Positions 1 through 9,635 are shown, numbered from the stretch's first letter. The stretch: 64,000 nt of DNA from Saprospiraceae bacterium (GCA_025056735.1 JANWVR010000012.1:1-64000), one strand, 5' to 3'. The notes: generated by a model from the sequence alone, not told the origin. Numbers and translations are program-made.

Positions 1-8
1 ACCTTCCC

Positions 9-902
9 ATGTACCGTTCCGTCCAGTTCGCAGCAAAGCAACTGCTACCGGTAGCCTTTTCTTTCGCAATGGTCGGCTGCGCAGTCGCGCAAACGTTCAC
101 TGCCGAAACCGGCGACATGTACTTCGGCGATGCCGACAACGAGCGGGTCGGCCTGCTCCGCATTCAGTCGGGCGCCATCAAAAAGGGCGAAAAGTTGGAT
201 ATTTACGCACCCACTGGCCGAAAGTTCACGGCTACGGTGGTCAAGATTACGAATCAGGATTATCAGGAAGTGGGTCAGGCCAAAGCCGGAGAGTATGCCA
301 GTTTCACGCTGAAATTCACCGAAGATCCCTCTACGGGCAAGGATTACCTGACAAGCGGCTTCAAGGTGTATCCCTCAGGCTTCCAGGCCAATACGGCTGC
401 TATTAAAGCAGAGTCGGACAAAAAAACAGCCGAAAGCGCCCGCTTCAAGGCCACGCTCGATGGCAAACCGTTTCGAGGTAGGGTAACCTACAAAGGCGCG
501 CTGCTGTTGCGTAAGGGCTTTCCGCCCTTAGTGGATAAGCCGTGTTTGCAGCTGCAATTTGCCTGCGTGGACGCGCCCGACGATCGCATCCTGACCATAC
601 AGGTTTTTTATCCTAAAGAAGCGCCCGCCAGATACACCGCCAAAGACATGGAAGTAAACTTTTCTGGCGCTGTGGATGGCAATCCGAGCAACACTACGCT
701 CTTTGGGTTTGTTAATGGTAAAGCATTTCCTAACTTCACGCTGGAAATCACGCAATGGAAAGCCACGGGCAACAAAGCCCTTATTTCCGGCAAAATCAAC
801 GGCGAATTGCCCGAGGTCAAACTACTGGGACGCTCGAACAAGGTCAACCGCTTTGAAAACGGCCTTTTTGAGGATATCGAAGTGGAAATCATAAACGAAT
901 AA
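9..902 (+). CDS. Exported protein with an elongation-factor domain-2-like region
   Basis: The 297-aa product starts with a hydrophobic export segment (about residues 10-28, ending MVGCAVAQ). It may be a lipoprotein with a loose lipobox (MVGC) or cleaved after AVA. Residues about 45-105 resemble domain 2 of translational GTPases: VGLLRIQSGAIKKGEKLDI, then a strand and VGQAKAGEYASF, where EF-Tu and EF-G have the G(Q/D)xxGD turns. No GTPase domain is present, so only the beta-barrel resemblance is claimed. The C-terminal ~150 residues look beta-rich and I do not recognise them. The ATG lies 8 bases from the window edge, so upstream signals cannot be seen and a longer protein is possible. The function is unknown. 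Confidence 0.7.
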   Translation: MYRSVQFAAKQLLPVAFSFAMVGCAVAQTFTAETGDMYFGDADNERVGLLRIQSGAIKKGEKLDIYAPTGRKFTATVVKITNQDYQEVGQAKAGEYASFTLKFTEDPSTGKDYLTSGFKVYPSGFQANTAAIKAESDKKTAESARFKATLDGKPFRGRVTYKGALLLRKGFPPLVDKPCLQLQFACVDAPDDRILTIQVFYPKEAPARYTAKDMEVNFSGAVDGNPSNTTLFGFVNGKAFPNFTLEITQWKATGNKALISGKINGELPEVKLLGRSNKVNRFENGLFEDIEVEIINE

Positions 903-997
903 TAGGTTTTATGCACCCTGGCCACGAGATGGCCGTTGGGTTGTTTCTCAATGAAAAAGCGTTCTTATTCTGACAGGGACGGCAGGTTTGTAGTGCT

Positions 998-2863
998 ATG
1001 TTTCCGACGTATGATGTGATTGTAGTGGGCGCTGGCCATGCGGGTTGCGAGGCGGCGGTGGCGGCAGCGAATTTGGGTTGCCGGGTGCTGCTGGCCACGA
1101 TGAACATGCAGACCATTGGCCAGATGAGTTGCAACCCGGCCATGGGCGGGGTGGCCAAGGGCCAGATTGTGCGCGAAGTGGATGCCCTGTGCGGGTATTC
1201 GGGTATTGTTACCGACCACACGATGGTGCAGTTTCGGATGCTCAACCGCTCGAAAGGGCCGGCCATGTGGAGCCCGCGCGCGCAGAGCGACCGCATGGCT
1301 TTTGCCGCCAAGTGGCGGCAGATGCTGGAGGCGCATCCCAACATTGACTTCTGGCAGGAGATGGTTTCCGGCTTGGTGGTCAAGGGCGGTCGTGTGTGCG
1401 GCGTGCGCACGGGTTTGGGTCTGGAAATACCCGGCAAGAGCGTTGTGCTGACCAACGGCACGTTTCTCAACGGCATCATCCACATCGGCGAAAAGCAATT
1501 CGGCGGTGGGCGCGCTGGCGAGAGCGCTGCGCGCGGCATCACAGAGCAGCTCATCGAATTGGGCTTTGAGGCGGGCCGCATGAAAACGGGCACGCCGCCG
1601 CGACTCGACGGGCGCACCTTAGACTATTCGCGCATGGAAATACAGCCCGGCGACGACCCGCCCGGCAAATTCTCCTACACCGACACGCCGCCGCTGACCG
1701 ACCAGCTGCCGTGCTACATTACCTACACCAACGAGCGCGTCCACGAGGTGCTGCGCAGCGGCTTTGACAAGTCGCCTATGTTTAATGGGCGTATCCAGGG
1801 CGTTGGGCCGCGCTATTGCCCCAGCATTGAGGACAAGATTGACCGCTTCAGCGAAAAGCCGGCCCACCAGCTGTTCATCGAGCCGGAAGGGCGCCACACG
1901 TGCGAGATTTACCTCAACGGCTTTTCTTCGTCGTTGCCCGAAGACGTGCAGTACAAGGCGCTGCGCCTCATCCCGGGTTTAGAAAACGCGCGCATGTTCC
2001 GCCCGGGTTATGCCATTGAATACGACTACTTTCCGCCCACTCAGCTGCAGCCAACGCTGGAGACGCATCGGGTCAAAAACCTCTTTTTTGCCGGCCAGAT
2101 CAACGGCACCACCGGCTACGAGGAGGCGGCATGCCAGGGCCTGGTGGCCGGCCTCAACGCCGCACTGGCCGTGCAAGAGCGCGAGCCGCTGACGCTCAAG
2201 CGCTCAGAGGCCTACATCGGCGTGCTGATTGACGACTTGGTCAACAAAGGCACGCAAGAGCCCTATCGCATGTTTACCAGCCGGGCCGAATACCGCATCC
2301 TGCTGCGGCAAGACAACGCCGACCTGCGCCTGACGCCCATTGCCCATCGCTTAGGGCTGCGCGGCGCCGACGAACGCATGGAGCGCGTGCGCGCCAAACA
2401 ACAGGCCGCCGCCGATATCGAGCGCTTCTTCCGCGAAACGGCCGTGGCGCCCGACCAGATCAACGGCTACCTGACCTCCGTAAACTCCAGCCCGATTGCG
2501 CAAAAAGTCAAACTGTTCGGCATCCTCGCGCGCCCGCAGGTGGACATCCGCACACTGGCCGAAGCCGTGCCGTTCGTGCGCGACTTCTTAGCCCCGTTCG
2601 AGGCCGAATTCGTCGAGCAGGCCGAAATCAACATGAAATACGAAGGCTACATCCGCCGCGAAGAGGAAATGGTGGAAAAAATGGGCCGTCTGGAAGACCT
2701 GCACCTGCACCCGGACTTCGACTATTCGGCGCTGGCAGCGCTCAGCGCTGAGGCGCGCGACAAACTGAGCCGACACAAGCCGCGCACCTTGGGCCAGGCC
2801 AGCCGCATCTCGGGCGTTAGCCCGGCCGACATCAGCGTGCTGCTCATCCATTTGGGACGATAG
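998..2863 (+). CDS. mnmG: tRNA uridine-34 carboxymethylaminomethyl modification enzyme, FAD subunit
   Basis: This is MnmG (GidA), which works with MnmE to place cmnm5 on U34 of tRNAs using FAD and methylene-tetrahydrofolate in the cytoplasm. The 621-aa length is typical. The N-terminus has the dinucleotide fold [10 protein letters not shown] (residues 11-20). Further family blocks are [48 protein letters not shown] and [21 protein letters not shown]. The C-terminal helical part ends in the [17 protein letters not shown] type motif. mnmE is not in this window. The gene is followed after 38 bp by a LysE-type exporter on the same strand. Confidence 0.97.
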   Translation: MFPTYDVIVVGAGHAGCEAAVAAANLGCRVLLATMNMQTIGQMSCNPAMGGVAKGQIVREVDALCGYSGIVTDHTMVQFRMLNRSKGPAMWSPRAQSDRMAFAAKWRQMLEAHPNIDFWQEMVSGLVVKGGRVCGVRTGLGLEIPGKSVVLTNGTFLNGIIHIGEKQFGGGRAGESAARGITEQLIELGFEAGRMKTGTPPRLDGRTLDYSRMEIQPGDDPPGKFSYTDTPPLTDQLPCYITYTNERVHEVLRSGFDKSPMFNGRIQGVGPRYCPSIEDKIDRFSEKPAHQLFIEPEGRHTCEIYLNGFSSSLPEDVQYKALRLIPGLENARMFRPGYAIEYDYFPPTQLQPTLETHRVKNLFFAGQINGTTGYEEAACQGLVAGLNAALAVQEREPLTLKRSEAYIGVLIDDLVNKGTQEPYRMFTSRAEYRILLRQDNADLRLTPIAHRLGLRGADERMERVRAKQQAAADIERFFRETAVAPDQINGYLTSVNSSPIAQKVKLFGILARPQVDIRTLAEAVPFVRDFLAPFEAEFVEQAEINMKYEGYIRREEEMVEKMGRLEDLHLHPDFDYSALAALSAEARDKLSRHKPRTLGQASRISGVSPADISVLLIHLGR

Positions 2864-2901
2864 GCCGCCGTTCGTTTGGCATTGCTCCCTACCTTCGCGC
2901 C

Positions 2902-3582
2902 ATGCTTTGGCAAGGGATACTATTGGGCCTCTCACTGAGCTTTCTCGTGGGACCGCTCCTGTTTGCGATTGTAGAGGCCAGTCTGGATCGGGGCTTTCGC
3001 GCTGGCCTCGCCTTAGCCTTTGGCGTTTGGGTCAGCGATCTGATGTACATGCTCATCGTCTATCGCTGGGTGGATGTGCTGACGCGGATCACGGAGCTGC
3101 CGCACTTCCGCTTGTGGGCGGGGGTGACAGGCAGCGTGGTCTTGCTGGTTTTTGGCGGCGTTACGCTGATGAAGAAGCCGGTTCCGGCTGCCGGGGCTCA
3201 AAACACCGCTGCCGAGCGGTTGCTGGATGTGCTGGACGGCCCGGAGCCGCCCGGCGTCGCGCACAATTGGATGCAGTGGGGCTATCCGGGCTATGCGCTG
3301 CGCGGTTTTTTGCTCAATGTGGTGAACCCTTTTACTGTATTCTTCTGGCTGGGTTTGGCCAGCGCGTTTGTGGTGTCGAACCAGCTGACGCCCTCCGAGG
3401 TGCTGGCCTTTTTTGGCGGTATGCTGGGAGCACTGATGCTGACCGATACGCTCAAGGCGTATGCGGCCAAGCGGGTGCGCATGCTGCTGCAAGCGCGGCA
3501 TTTGAGGCGTCTGCAGCGCGCCATAGGGCTGGCGCTGCTGGTGTCGGGAGCGGTATTGTTGGTGCGAGTGCTGACGGGCTGA
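2902..3582 (+). CDS. LysE/RhtB-family amino-acid exporter
   Basis: A 226-aa multi-spanning inner-membrane protein. The N-terminus MLWQGILLGLSLSFLVGPLLF matches the LysE/RhtB signature, in which a first helix ends in G-P and is followed by a helix with an aspartate (GVWVSDLMYML). About six membrane segments can be read, with a hydrophilic loop near residues 90-125 (KKPVPAAGAQNTAAERLLD). Family members export amino acids or related metabolites; the substrate cannot be told from sequence. The ATG follows a TACCTTCG box (2890-2897) by only four bases, so the transcript may have almost no leader. Confidence 0.85.
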   Translation: MLWQGILLGLSLSFLVGPLLFAIVEASLDRGFRAGLALAFGVWVSDLMYMLIVYRWVDVLTRITELPHFRLWAGVTGSVVLLVFGGVTLMKKPVPAAGAQNTAAERLLDVLDGPEPPGVAHNWMQWGYPGYALRGFLLNVVNPFTVFFWLGLASAFVVSNQLTPSEVLAFFGGMLGALMLTDTLKAYAAKRVRMLLQARHLRRLQRAIGLALLVSGAVLLVRVLTG

Positions 3583-3775
3583 TGGGAATTGGCGCTAGAA
3601 TAGAGTTTCCGTGCAGCCTGTGATTTTGGGCCAGAACGGGTCTGGTGCGTTAGCGTGAAGTATTTGCGTGTGTGCCTGCGGCGTTGCAGCGGGTGTCGTT
3701 GTGCAAATTGAAAAAAGAAAAGGAATAGTTTTGCCTCCGAGGGAAGTAAGCCACACAGCGCCTTTTAAGGGCGTT

Positions 3776-4498
3776 TCACTTTTTGGGCTGAAGCGCCTTT
3801 TGATACAGCCGAATGGTATTGGCAATGCCGAAGTAGAGCGCGTCGCTGATGAGCGCATGTCCGATGCTGACCTCCAGCAGGTGCGGGCAGTGCTGGCGGA
3901 AGTAGGGCAGGTTATCTAAGTTAAGGTCGTGGCCGGCATTTAATCCCAAGCCGCATTGATGGGCCGCCTGGGCGGCAGCGAGGTAAGGAGCGATGGCAGC
4001 AGCCGGGTCGTCAGGGAATTGGTGGGCATAGGGGCCGGTATAGAGTTCCACGCGGTCGGCGCCGACGGCCTGGGCGCCTTCGACCATGCGCGGGTCGGCG
4101 TCCACGAACAGCGAGACACGGATGCCCCGGTCGTGCAGGCGGGCAATAACGGCGCGCAAAAAATCCGCGTGTTCGAGGGTATCCCACCCGTGGTCGCTGG
4201 TGAGCTGGTGGGCTGCGTCGGGCACCAGTGTGCACTGGTGCGGTGGATGGGCCAGGACTAATTCGAGGAATTCAGGCGTGGGATTGCCCTCGATATTGAA
4301 CTCGGTAGTTACCACCTCGCGCAGCGCGGGAATGTCGCTGTAACGGACGTGGCGCTGGTCGGGGCGCGGGTGCACGGTGATGCCTTCGGCGCCGTAGGCC
4401 TCGCAATCGCGAGCGAATTGGATGAGGTCGGGCAGGTTGCCGCCGCGCGCGTTGCGCAACAGAGCGACTTTGTTGATGTTGACAGACAGGCGAGTCAT
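3776..4498 (-). CDS. pdxJ: Pyridoxine 5'-phosphate synthase
   Basis: PdxJ condenses 3-amino-2-oxopropyl phosphate with deoxyxylulose 5-phosphate to pyridoxine 5'-phosphate in the DXP-dependent vitamin B6 pathway. The 240-aa length fits. Typical blocks are the N-terminal LSVNINKVALLRNARGG, GITVHPRPDQRHV, TEFNIEGNP, CTLVPD, VSLFVDADP, RVELYTGPYA, LGLNAGHDLNLDN and the C-terminal EVSIGHALISDAL. It is transcribed divergently from the CPBP gene. A TACTTTTG box (minus strand, 4521-4528) lies about 20 bases upstream of the ATG. Confidence 0.97.
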   Translation of the reverse strand: MTRLSVNINKVALLRNARGGNLPDLIQFARDCEAYGAEGITVHPRPDQRHVRYSDIPALREVVTTEFNIEGNPTPEFLELVLAHPPHQCTLVPDAAHQLTSDHGWDTLEHADFLRAVIARLHDRGIRVSLFVDADPRMVEGAQAVGADRVELYTGPYAHQFPDDPAAAIAPYLAAAQAAHQCGLGLNAGHDLNLDNLPYFRQHCPHLLEVSIGHALISDALYFGIANTIRLYQKALQPKK

Positions 4499-4520
4499 AG
4501 CGGCGTCGTATTTTTCGGGC

Positions 4521-4528
4521 CAAAAGTA
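4521..4528 (-). promoter_or_regulatory. pdxJ: Bacteroidota -7 promoter element for pdxJ
   Basis: The minus strand reads TACTTTTG, an exact match to TAnnTTTG, 22 bases upstream of the pdxJ ATG. No clear -33 TTTG is seen at the expected distance. Confidence 0.5.
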
Positions 4529-4581
4529 AAACCGCGGCCTGTTTGGCCGGTTTTATTGGACACCACCGCCGGATAGCGCCT

Positions 4582-5526
4582 ATGGACGAAGAGCAACGAT
4601 CGCCGGAGCAGGAGCAACCTGCAGAAGCGCCTGCACGGGTATTCTCCGAAGAGCATTCCCCCTTTCTTATTTTGAGCGTTCAGCTGCTGGCTGCGCTGAT
4701 GCTGGGCGCCGTGGGCGCATTGCTTTACCAGGGGCTGGCCTCGGCCATCGGCTGGGATAGCAGCCTGATTTACAACGGCCTGCGCGCCGATGCTTCAGCG
4801 GCGGAGCGGTGGCAGATGCGTGCCTTTCTGGCCTTGAGCCACCTGCTGACGTTTGTGCTGGCCGGGTGGGTAGTGGTGCGGCTTTTCTATCCGCCTGCAA
4901 AGCGAGGGCTGGATTATCTGCAGGCGCGTCAGGCGCCTCCGGCTGTTGCCGTCTGGGGCGGCGTGTGGCTGATGGTGCTGTCCATCCCGCTGGTGTTGTA
5001 TGTCTATCAACTCAACCGCGAATTGCCCATACCAGAGGCGCTGCGCCAGGCCGAGGAGCAGGCGAATGAAATGCTCAAGGGCCTCCTGCAAATGAACGAC
5101 GGCTGGGAACTGGCGGCCAATCTGACGCTGGTCGCCCTCATTCCGGCTATCGGCGAAGAGCTGGTTTTTCGCGGCGTGGTGCAGCAGCAGCTCCTGCGCC
5201 TCGTGCGTTCGCCGGAATGGGCCATCGCACTGTCCGGCGCCGTGTTCAGCTTTGCCCATTTCCAGTTTGAGGGCTTTCTCCCGCGTATGTTATTGGGTGT
5301 CATGCTGGGCTGGCTCTACTGGCGTTTTCGGAACTTTTGGGTCCCAGTGGCGGCGCATTTTGCCAACAATGCCGTCCAGGTGGTGGCGCAATACCTGTAC
5401 CACGAGGACGTTTCACCGCTCAATTTGGAAGACGACATTACCGTGCCGCTTTACGCCGCTGCGCTCTCGGCAGCGGCGGCGCTGGCATTAGCGGGCTGGT
5501 TGAGTCAGCGCAAAATCATTTTATAG
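4582..5526 (+). CDS. CPBP-family intramembrane metalloprotease
   Basis: The frame opens at 4543, but ATG 4582 (MDEEQRSPEQEQ) gives a sensible 314-aa product and leaves the pdxJ promoter region outside the gene. The three CPBP (Abi) motifs are visible: GEELVFRGVV (EExxxR), SFAHFQFEGFLPR (FxxxH) and AAHFANNAVQV (HxxxN). They lie among at least six to eight hydrophobic helices. These zinc-dependent proteases (Rce1 relatives) act inside the inner membrane; the substrate is unknown. The gene is followed 21 bp later by the AIM24-like gene on the same strand. Confidence 0.9.
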   Translation: MDEEQRSPEQEQPAEAPARVFSEEHSPFLILSVQLLAALMLGAVGALLYQGLASAIGWDSSLIYNGLRADASAAERWQMRAFLALSHLLTFVLAGWVVVRLFYPPAKRGLDYLQARQAPPAVAVWGGVWLMVLSIPLVLYVYQLNRELPIPEALRQAEEQANEMLKGLLQMNDGWELAANLTLVALIPAIGEELVFRGVVQQQLLRLVRSPEWAIALSGAVFSFAHFQFEGFLPRMLLGVMLGWLYWRFRNFWVPVAAHFANNAVQVVAQYLYHEDVSPLNLEDDITVPLYAAALSAAAALALAGWLSQRKIIL

Positions 5527-5547
5527 CAAATACAAAAACCACAGATT

Positions 5548-6327
5548 ATGCCATTTACACACGAAGTAGATTATCGCATCTACGGTGAAGAGATGCAATG
5601 CGTCGAAATCGAATTAGACCCGCAGGAGACCGTGTTGGCCGAAACGGGCAGTTTCATGTTTATGGATGACGGCATCCAGATGGATACTGTCATGGGCGAT
5701 GGCCGTCAGCAAGGGATTTGGGGCAAGTTATTGTCGGTGGGCAAGCGCGTGCTGACGGGTGAGAGTCTCTTCCTGGCGGCGTTTACCAACACCTCCACGG
5801 GCAAGCGCCGCGTAACGTTTGCCGCTCCGTATGCGGGCAAGATTGTGCCGCTGAACCTGTCGGAATTGGGCGGGCGCGTTATCTGCCAGAAGGACGCCTT
5901 TTTGTGCGCAGCCAAAGGCGTGGCCATTGACATTGCCTTGCAGCGCCGTTTGGGCACGGGCCTTTTTGGCGGCGAGGGTTTTATCATGCAAAAGCTCGAG
6001 GGCGACGGCATGGCCTTCCTGCACGCGGGCGGCCACATTTTAGAGCGCACGCTGGCGCCGGGCGAGTTGCTGCGCATTGACACAGGCTGCATCGTAGCTT
6101 ATACCCACGAGGTGGACTTCGACATCCAGATGGTGCGCGGCATCCAGAACATGCTCTTTGGCGGCGAGGGCTTCTTCTACGCCGTGCTGCGCGGCCCGGG
6201 AAAGGTATGGCTGCAGTCGCTGCCGGTGAGCCGATTGGCCTCGCGCATCCTGCAGTATGGGCGCGGCGCGCGGCGCGAGGAGGGCAGCATTCTGGGTGGC
6301 CTAGGTAATCTGCTCGATGGCGATTAA
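5548..6327 (+). CDS. AIM24 / TIGR00266-family protein
   Basis: A 259-aa protein of the AIM24 (DUF124, TIGR00266) family, an all-beta fold built as a pseudo-repeat. Visible signatures are [18 protein letters not shown] near the start and two related blocks [16 protein letters not shown] and [16 protein letters not shown], each followed by a strand containing the motif L-x-G. It has no signal peptide. The bacterial function is not established; the mitochondrial homologue affects membrane organisation. It sits between a CPBP protease and ribD on the same strand. Confidence 0.88.
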   Translation: MPFTHEVDYRIYGEEMQCVEIELDPQETVLAETGSFMFMDDGIQMDTVMGDGRQQGIWGKLLSVGKRVLTGESLFLAAFTNTSTGKRRVTFAAPYAGKIVPLNLSELGGRVICQKDAFLCAAKGVAIDIALQRRLGTGLFGGEGFIMQKLEGDGMAFLHAGGHILERTLAPGELLRIDTGCIVAYTHEVDFDIQMVRGIQNMLFGGEGFFYAVLRGPGKVWLQSLPVSRLASRILQYGRGARREEGSILGGLGNLLDGD

Positions 6328-6359
6328 GTCGGTCGAATATCCTTCGTTTTTGATGAAAT

Positions 6360-7421
6360 ATGGCTACGCCAGAAGACTACATGCGCCGCTGTTTTGCCTT
6401 AGCGCGGCTGGGCGCGGGTCAGGTCTCGCCCAATCCGATGGTAGGCGCCCTGCTGGTGTACAAAGGGCGCATTCTCGGCGAAGGCTGGCATCAGCGCTAC
6501 GGTGAAGCGCACGCTGAGGTGAATGCCATAGCCAATGTGGCGCCTTTGGAGCACCACCTCCTCCGGCAGGCCACGCTGTACTGCTCTCTGGAGCCGTGTG
6601 CTCATTACGGCAAGACGCCGCCGTGCGTGGACCTCATCCTGCGCGAAGGCATTCCCGAGGTGGTGATCGCCAACACCGACCCTAACCCGTTGGTGGCCGG
6701 CAAAAGCATTGCCCGCCTGCGCGCTGCCGGTGTGCGCGTGCACACGGGCGTGCTGGAGGCCGAAGGCCGCTACCTCAACCGCGCGTTTTTCACCTGCATC
6801 CGACAGCGACGCCCGCACATCGTGCTGAAATGGGCCCAGACTGCGGACGGCCTTCTGGGCAGAGCCGGCGAACGCACGCCCATCACCGGCCCCCTGGCTC
6901 AGCGCCTGACGCACCGCTGGCGCGCTGAGGCCGACGCTATCTTAGTGGGCACGCGCACAGCCTTGGTGGACAATCCGCATCTGGGCAACCGCCTGTACTT
7001 CGGCCCTTCGCCGCTGCGCATCGCCTTAGACTTTGACGGCAAACTCCCGCTCTCGGCGCGCCTGCTCGACGACCGCACGCCCACCTGGATTTTGGGGCCT
7101 GAACGACCTGGACAGTGGAGAAACACGCACTTCTGGCCCATACCTCCTCGCGAAGAGAACGGCCGCCGATGGTGGGTTTCGTTCTTGTTGGAAAAACTGC
7201 GTGAGGCCGAAAAGGGCATCCTCCTTGTCGAGGGCGGCGCCGACGTGCTGGGCCAGTTTATCGAACTGGACTGCTGGGATGAAATTCGCCTGCTGCAAAG
7301 CCCACACCACCTCCACGCCGGCGTGGAAGCGCCGCGCATCCCAGTGGGCGCCCTGCTGCGCGAAACCTACCGCCTGGGCGATGATGTAGTGCAGGTGTGG
7401 ACACACCCACAGGCGGGTTGA
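6360..7421 (+). CDS. ribD: Bifunctional riboflavin deaminase/reductase
   Basis: RibD carries out the second and third steps of riboflavin synthesis. The N-terminal deaminase has the zinc motifs HAEVNAI and CSLEPCAHYGKTPPC (residues about 45-85). The C-terminal reductase begins near RPHIVLKWAQTADG and includes WRAEADAILVGTRTALVDNP and the NADPH-binding LLVEGGADVLGQF. The 353-aa length is normal. The gene ends 27 bp before the convergent cyclase gene. Riboflavin supply is relevant to the flavin-rich Nqr complex encoded further along, but no direct regulatory link (such as an FMN riboswitch) is seen upstream. Confidence 0.96.
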   Translation: MATPEDYMRRCFALARLGAGQVSPNPMVGALLVYKGRILGEGWHQRYGEAHAEVNAIANVAPLEHHLLRQATLYCSLEPCAHYGKTPPCVDLILREGIPEVVIANTDPNPLVAGKSIARLRAAGVRVHTGVLEAEGRYLNRAFFTCIRQRRPHIVLKWAQTADGLLGRAGERTPITGPLAQRLTHRWRAEADAILVGTRTALVDNPHLGNRLYFGPSPLRIALDFDGKLPLSARLLDDRTPTWILGPERPGQWRNTHFWPIPPREENGRRWWVSFLLEKLREAEKGILLVEGGADVLGQFIELDCWDEIRLLQSPHHLHAGVEAPRIPVGALLRETYRLGDDVVQVWTHPQAG

Positions 7422-7448
7422 CGGCGCCCACGGGGCGGTACGCCGGCG

Positions 7449-9635
7449 TCAGGGTTCGTCGCACGTATATTCCACAAAGTACATGGCCACCTCGCCCTTG
7501 TTTTTGGCGCTCAGGCGCCCGCGGTAGGTGCAGGGGAGCAGGTCTTTGACGGCCTGGTAAGTGGTTTCGGAAATGTTGATTTTGCCCGGTTCGCTCGTCT
7601 GCTCCAATCGGGCGGCGGTGTTGACGGTGTCGCCCCAGATGTCGTAGGCAAATTTGTGCCGGCCCACGACGCCCGCGACGACGGGGCCGGTGTGGATGCC
7701 GATGCGCATCTCGAAGACGGGTTTGCCCTCTGCTTTTTTGCGGGCCATGAGGGCCTGCAGCTGGCATTGCATGGCAATGGCGGCGCGCACCACGTCGGCC
7801 GGGTGGGTGTCGTTGGGCAAGGGCAGGCCGCCGGCGCACATGTAGGCGTCGCCGATGGTTTTGATCTTTTCTAAGCCGTGTTGGCGCACGATGTCGTCGA
7901 AGAGAGTAAAGCACTCGTCCAATTCGGCGATGAGGACTTCGGAGGGCAGGTTTTCGGCGATGAGGGTGAAGCCCTTAAAGTCGGTGAACATGACCGTTAC
8001 GGAGTCGTATCGGACGGGTTTCACGCGGTTGTGGGCTTTGAGTTCGGCGGCGGTGGCGGCGGGCAGGATGTTGGTCAGCAGGTCATCGGCGCGCTGGCGT
8101 TCGCGTTCGATGACGGCGTTTTTAGCGGCCAACTCGCGGTTGGTGCGGGCGCGCAGGCGGTTGCGGCTGTACAGCAGGGCGGCCAGCACGAGCAGGGCGA
8201 TGACGCCGGCTAAGGAGGCGTAGAGTTCCAGACGCGAGCGGGCCAACTCAGCGGCCTGTAATTTAAGGGCGGTTTCCTGCTCTTTGAGCAGGCGTTCGCG
8301 GCGTTCGGCTTCGTAGAGCACTTCCTTGCGAGCGAAGTCGGAGCGCTCCTTTTCGCGCAGGCGGGCGTAGCGGAATTCGTCGTACTTGACGCGGTAAGCG
8401 TAAGCGCGCGCGTAGTCGCCCATAGCCGAATAAACTTCTGAGAAGTCTTTGAGCGCGCTCTGGACGAACTTCTGATTTTTGGTTTCGCGCGCCAGGGCGT
8501 AGTACTTTTTCACGTATCCTAACGAGCGGGCGTGCTGGCCCATGCGGTCGTAGATATCGCTCTGGACATTGTAGATTTCCATGAGCAGCAGTGGGTCTTC
8601 TAAGTCGAGGGCGATGGCTTCGGCCTGTTGGAGGAGGGCCAGGCCGGTGGCGTACTGGCCCAGTCGCTTATAGACGTCGGCCATGTTGGTGAAGACCTGT
8701 GCTTTGCCGGCGGCGTTGTCCAACTGGTTCCAGAGTTGCAGGGCGCGCTGGTAGTAGTGGAGCACAGTGTCGGCGCTTTGCGTTTCGGCGGTGCGGCGAG
8801 GGGTGGGGCGTTCCAAGAGGGCGAAGACGTCGGTCAGGGAGTCGGTTCCGCGCGCCTGGTATTCGTCTAAGGCGTTGGCGTAGTCGCTCAGGGCCATGGC
8901 TAAGCCTTGCGGTTCGCCGAGTTGTTGGCGCAGGTCGAGGGCCTGTCGGTACCAGCGCAGGGCTTCGCGATAGCGGTCGAGTTCTAAGTAGATGTGTCCG
9001 AGTTGGGCATAGACTTTGGCCATGCCGTCGCGGTCGCCGATTTGTTCGAGAATGGCTCGGGCTTCATAGAGTTGGCTTCGGGCTTCGGTGTAGTCACCCG
9101 ACTCTTGCAGGACGGCGGCAATGTTGAAGCGGGCGCGGGCGATGCGCAGGGTATCGCGGAGGGTTTCGAGGATGGCAAGGCTTTGTTTGTGGTAAGCCAG
9201 GGCGCTATCGGGCTGGCCGAAGTTTTCGTACAGGACGCCAAGGTTGTTGAGGGAGCTGGCAATTTCGGCCTTGTCGCCCAGTTGCTGGCGAAGCTGCAGG
9301 GCCTTGAGGTAGTGCTGTTGGGCGGCATTTTTGTTTTGTCGGATTTCTTCCAGCACGCCTAAGCCATTCCAGGCTTTGGCCTCGCCGCGCAGGTAGCCGA
9401 GGCGCTGGGCCAGGGCAATGGCCTCGCGCAGCGAGCGTTCGGCCTGGTGGGGCTGTGTTTCATTGATTTCCCAGGCGTAGTCTACAAGCAATAACACGCG
9501 GTTGGTATCTGCGGGCGCGCGCTGCAGCAGGCGAGCCAGCGAGTCAGCCGCCGTCTGAGCAGTAAGGGCGGCGGCGCACAACCAGAGCAGCGCGCTCATT
9601 CCTATGCTGAACCGTGTTCGATGTCGCCACGTCAT
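7449..9635 (-). CDS. TPR sensor fused to class III adenylate cyclase
   Basis: The chosen start at 9635 (MTWRHRTRFSIGMSALLW) gives a 728-aa protein with a cleavable-looking signal peptide. A long periplasmic TPR array follows (repeats with ALxxYxxALxLxxQLGD, about residues 40-430), then a coiled stretch, one membrane helix (LYASLAGVIALLVLAALLY) and a cytoplasmic cyclase domain. The cyclase keeps both metal aspartates (MFTDFKGFT and GDAYM). It also has the lysine of EKIKTIGDAYM and the aspartate of YDIWGDTVNTAARLE, which specify ATP over GTP. It is therefore expected to make cAMP in response to something sensed by the TPRs. No cAMP receptor gene is in the window. Confidence 0.9.
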   Translation of the reverse strand: MTWRHRTRFSIGMSALLWLCAAALTAQTAADSLARLLQRAPADTNRVLLLVDYAWEINETQPHQAERSLREAIALAQRLGYLRGEAKAWNGLGVLEEIRQNKNAAQQHYLKALQLRQQLGDKAEIASSLNNLGVLYENFGQPDSALAYHKQSLAILETLRDTLRIARARFNIAAVLQESGDYTEARSQLYEARAILEQIGDRDGMAKVYAQLGHIYLELDRYREALRWYRQALDLRQQLGEPQGLAMALSDYANALDEYQARGTDSLTDVFALLERPTPRRTAETQSADTVLHYYQRALQLWNQLDNAAGKAQVFTNMADVYKRLGQYATGLALLQQAEAIALDLEDPLLLMEIYNVQSDIYDRMGQHARSLGYVKKYYALARETKNQKFVQSALKDFSEVYSAMGDYARAYAYRVKYDEFRYARLREKERSDFARKEVLYEAERRERLLKEQETALKLQAAELARSRLELYASLAGVIALLVLAALLYSRNRLRARTNRELAAKNAVIERERQRADDLLTNILPAATAAELKAHNRVKPVRYDSVTVMFTDFKGFTLIAENLPSEVLIAELDECFTLFDDIVRQHGLEKIKTIGDAYMCAGGLPLPNDTHPADVVRAAIAMQCQLQALMARKKAEGKPVFEMRIGIHTGPVVAGVVGRHKFAYDIWGDTVNTAARLEQTSEPGKINISETTYQAVKDLLPCTYRGRLSAKNKGEVAMYFVEYTCDEP

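Noticed and set aside
889-1617. 242-codon open frame on the minus strand opposite mnmG
   Set aside because: It lies wholly opposite a well-supported mnmG, has no recognisable domain and the residue composition of a GC-rich shadow frame.
3583-3775. Possible terminator or small gene between the LysE-type gene and pdxJ
   Set aside because: The only hairpin (CGCC/GGCG with a bulge near 3760-3775) is weak and lacks a T-tract; no coding potential is seen.
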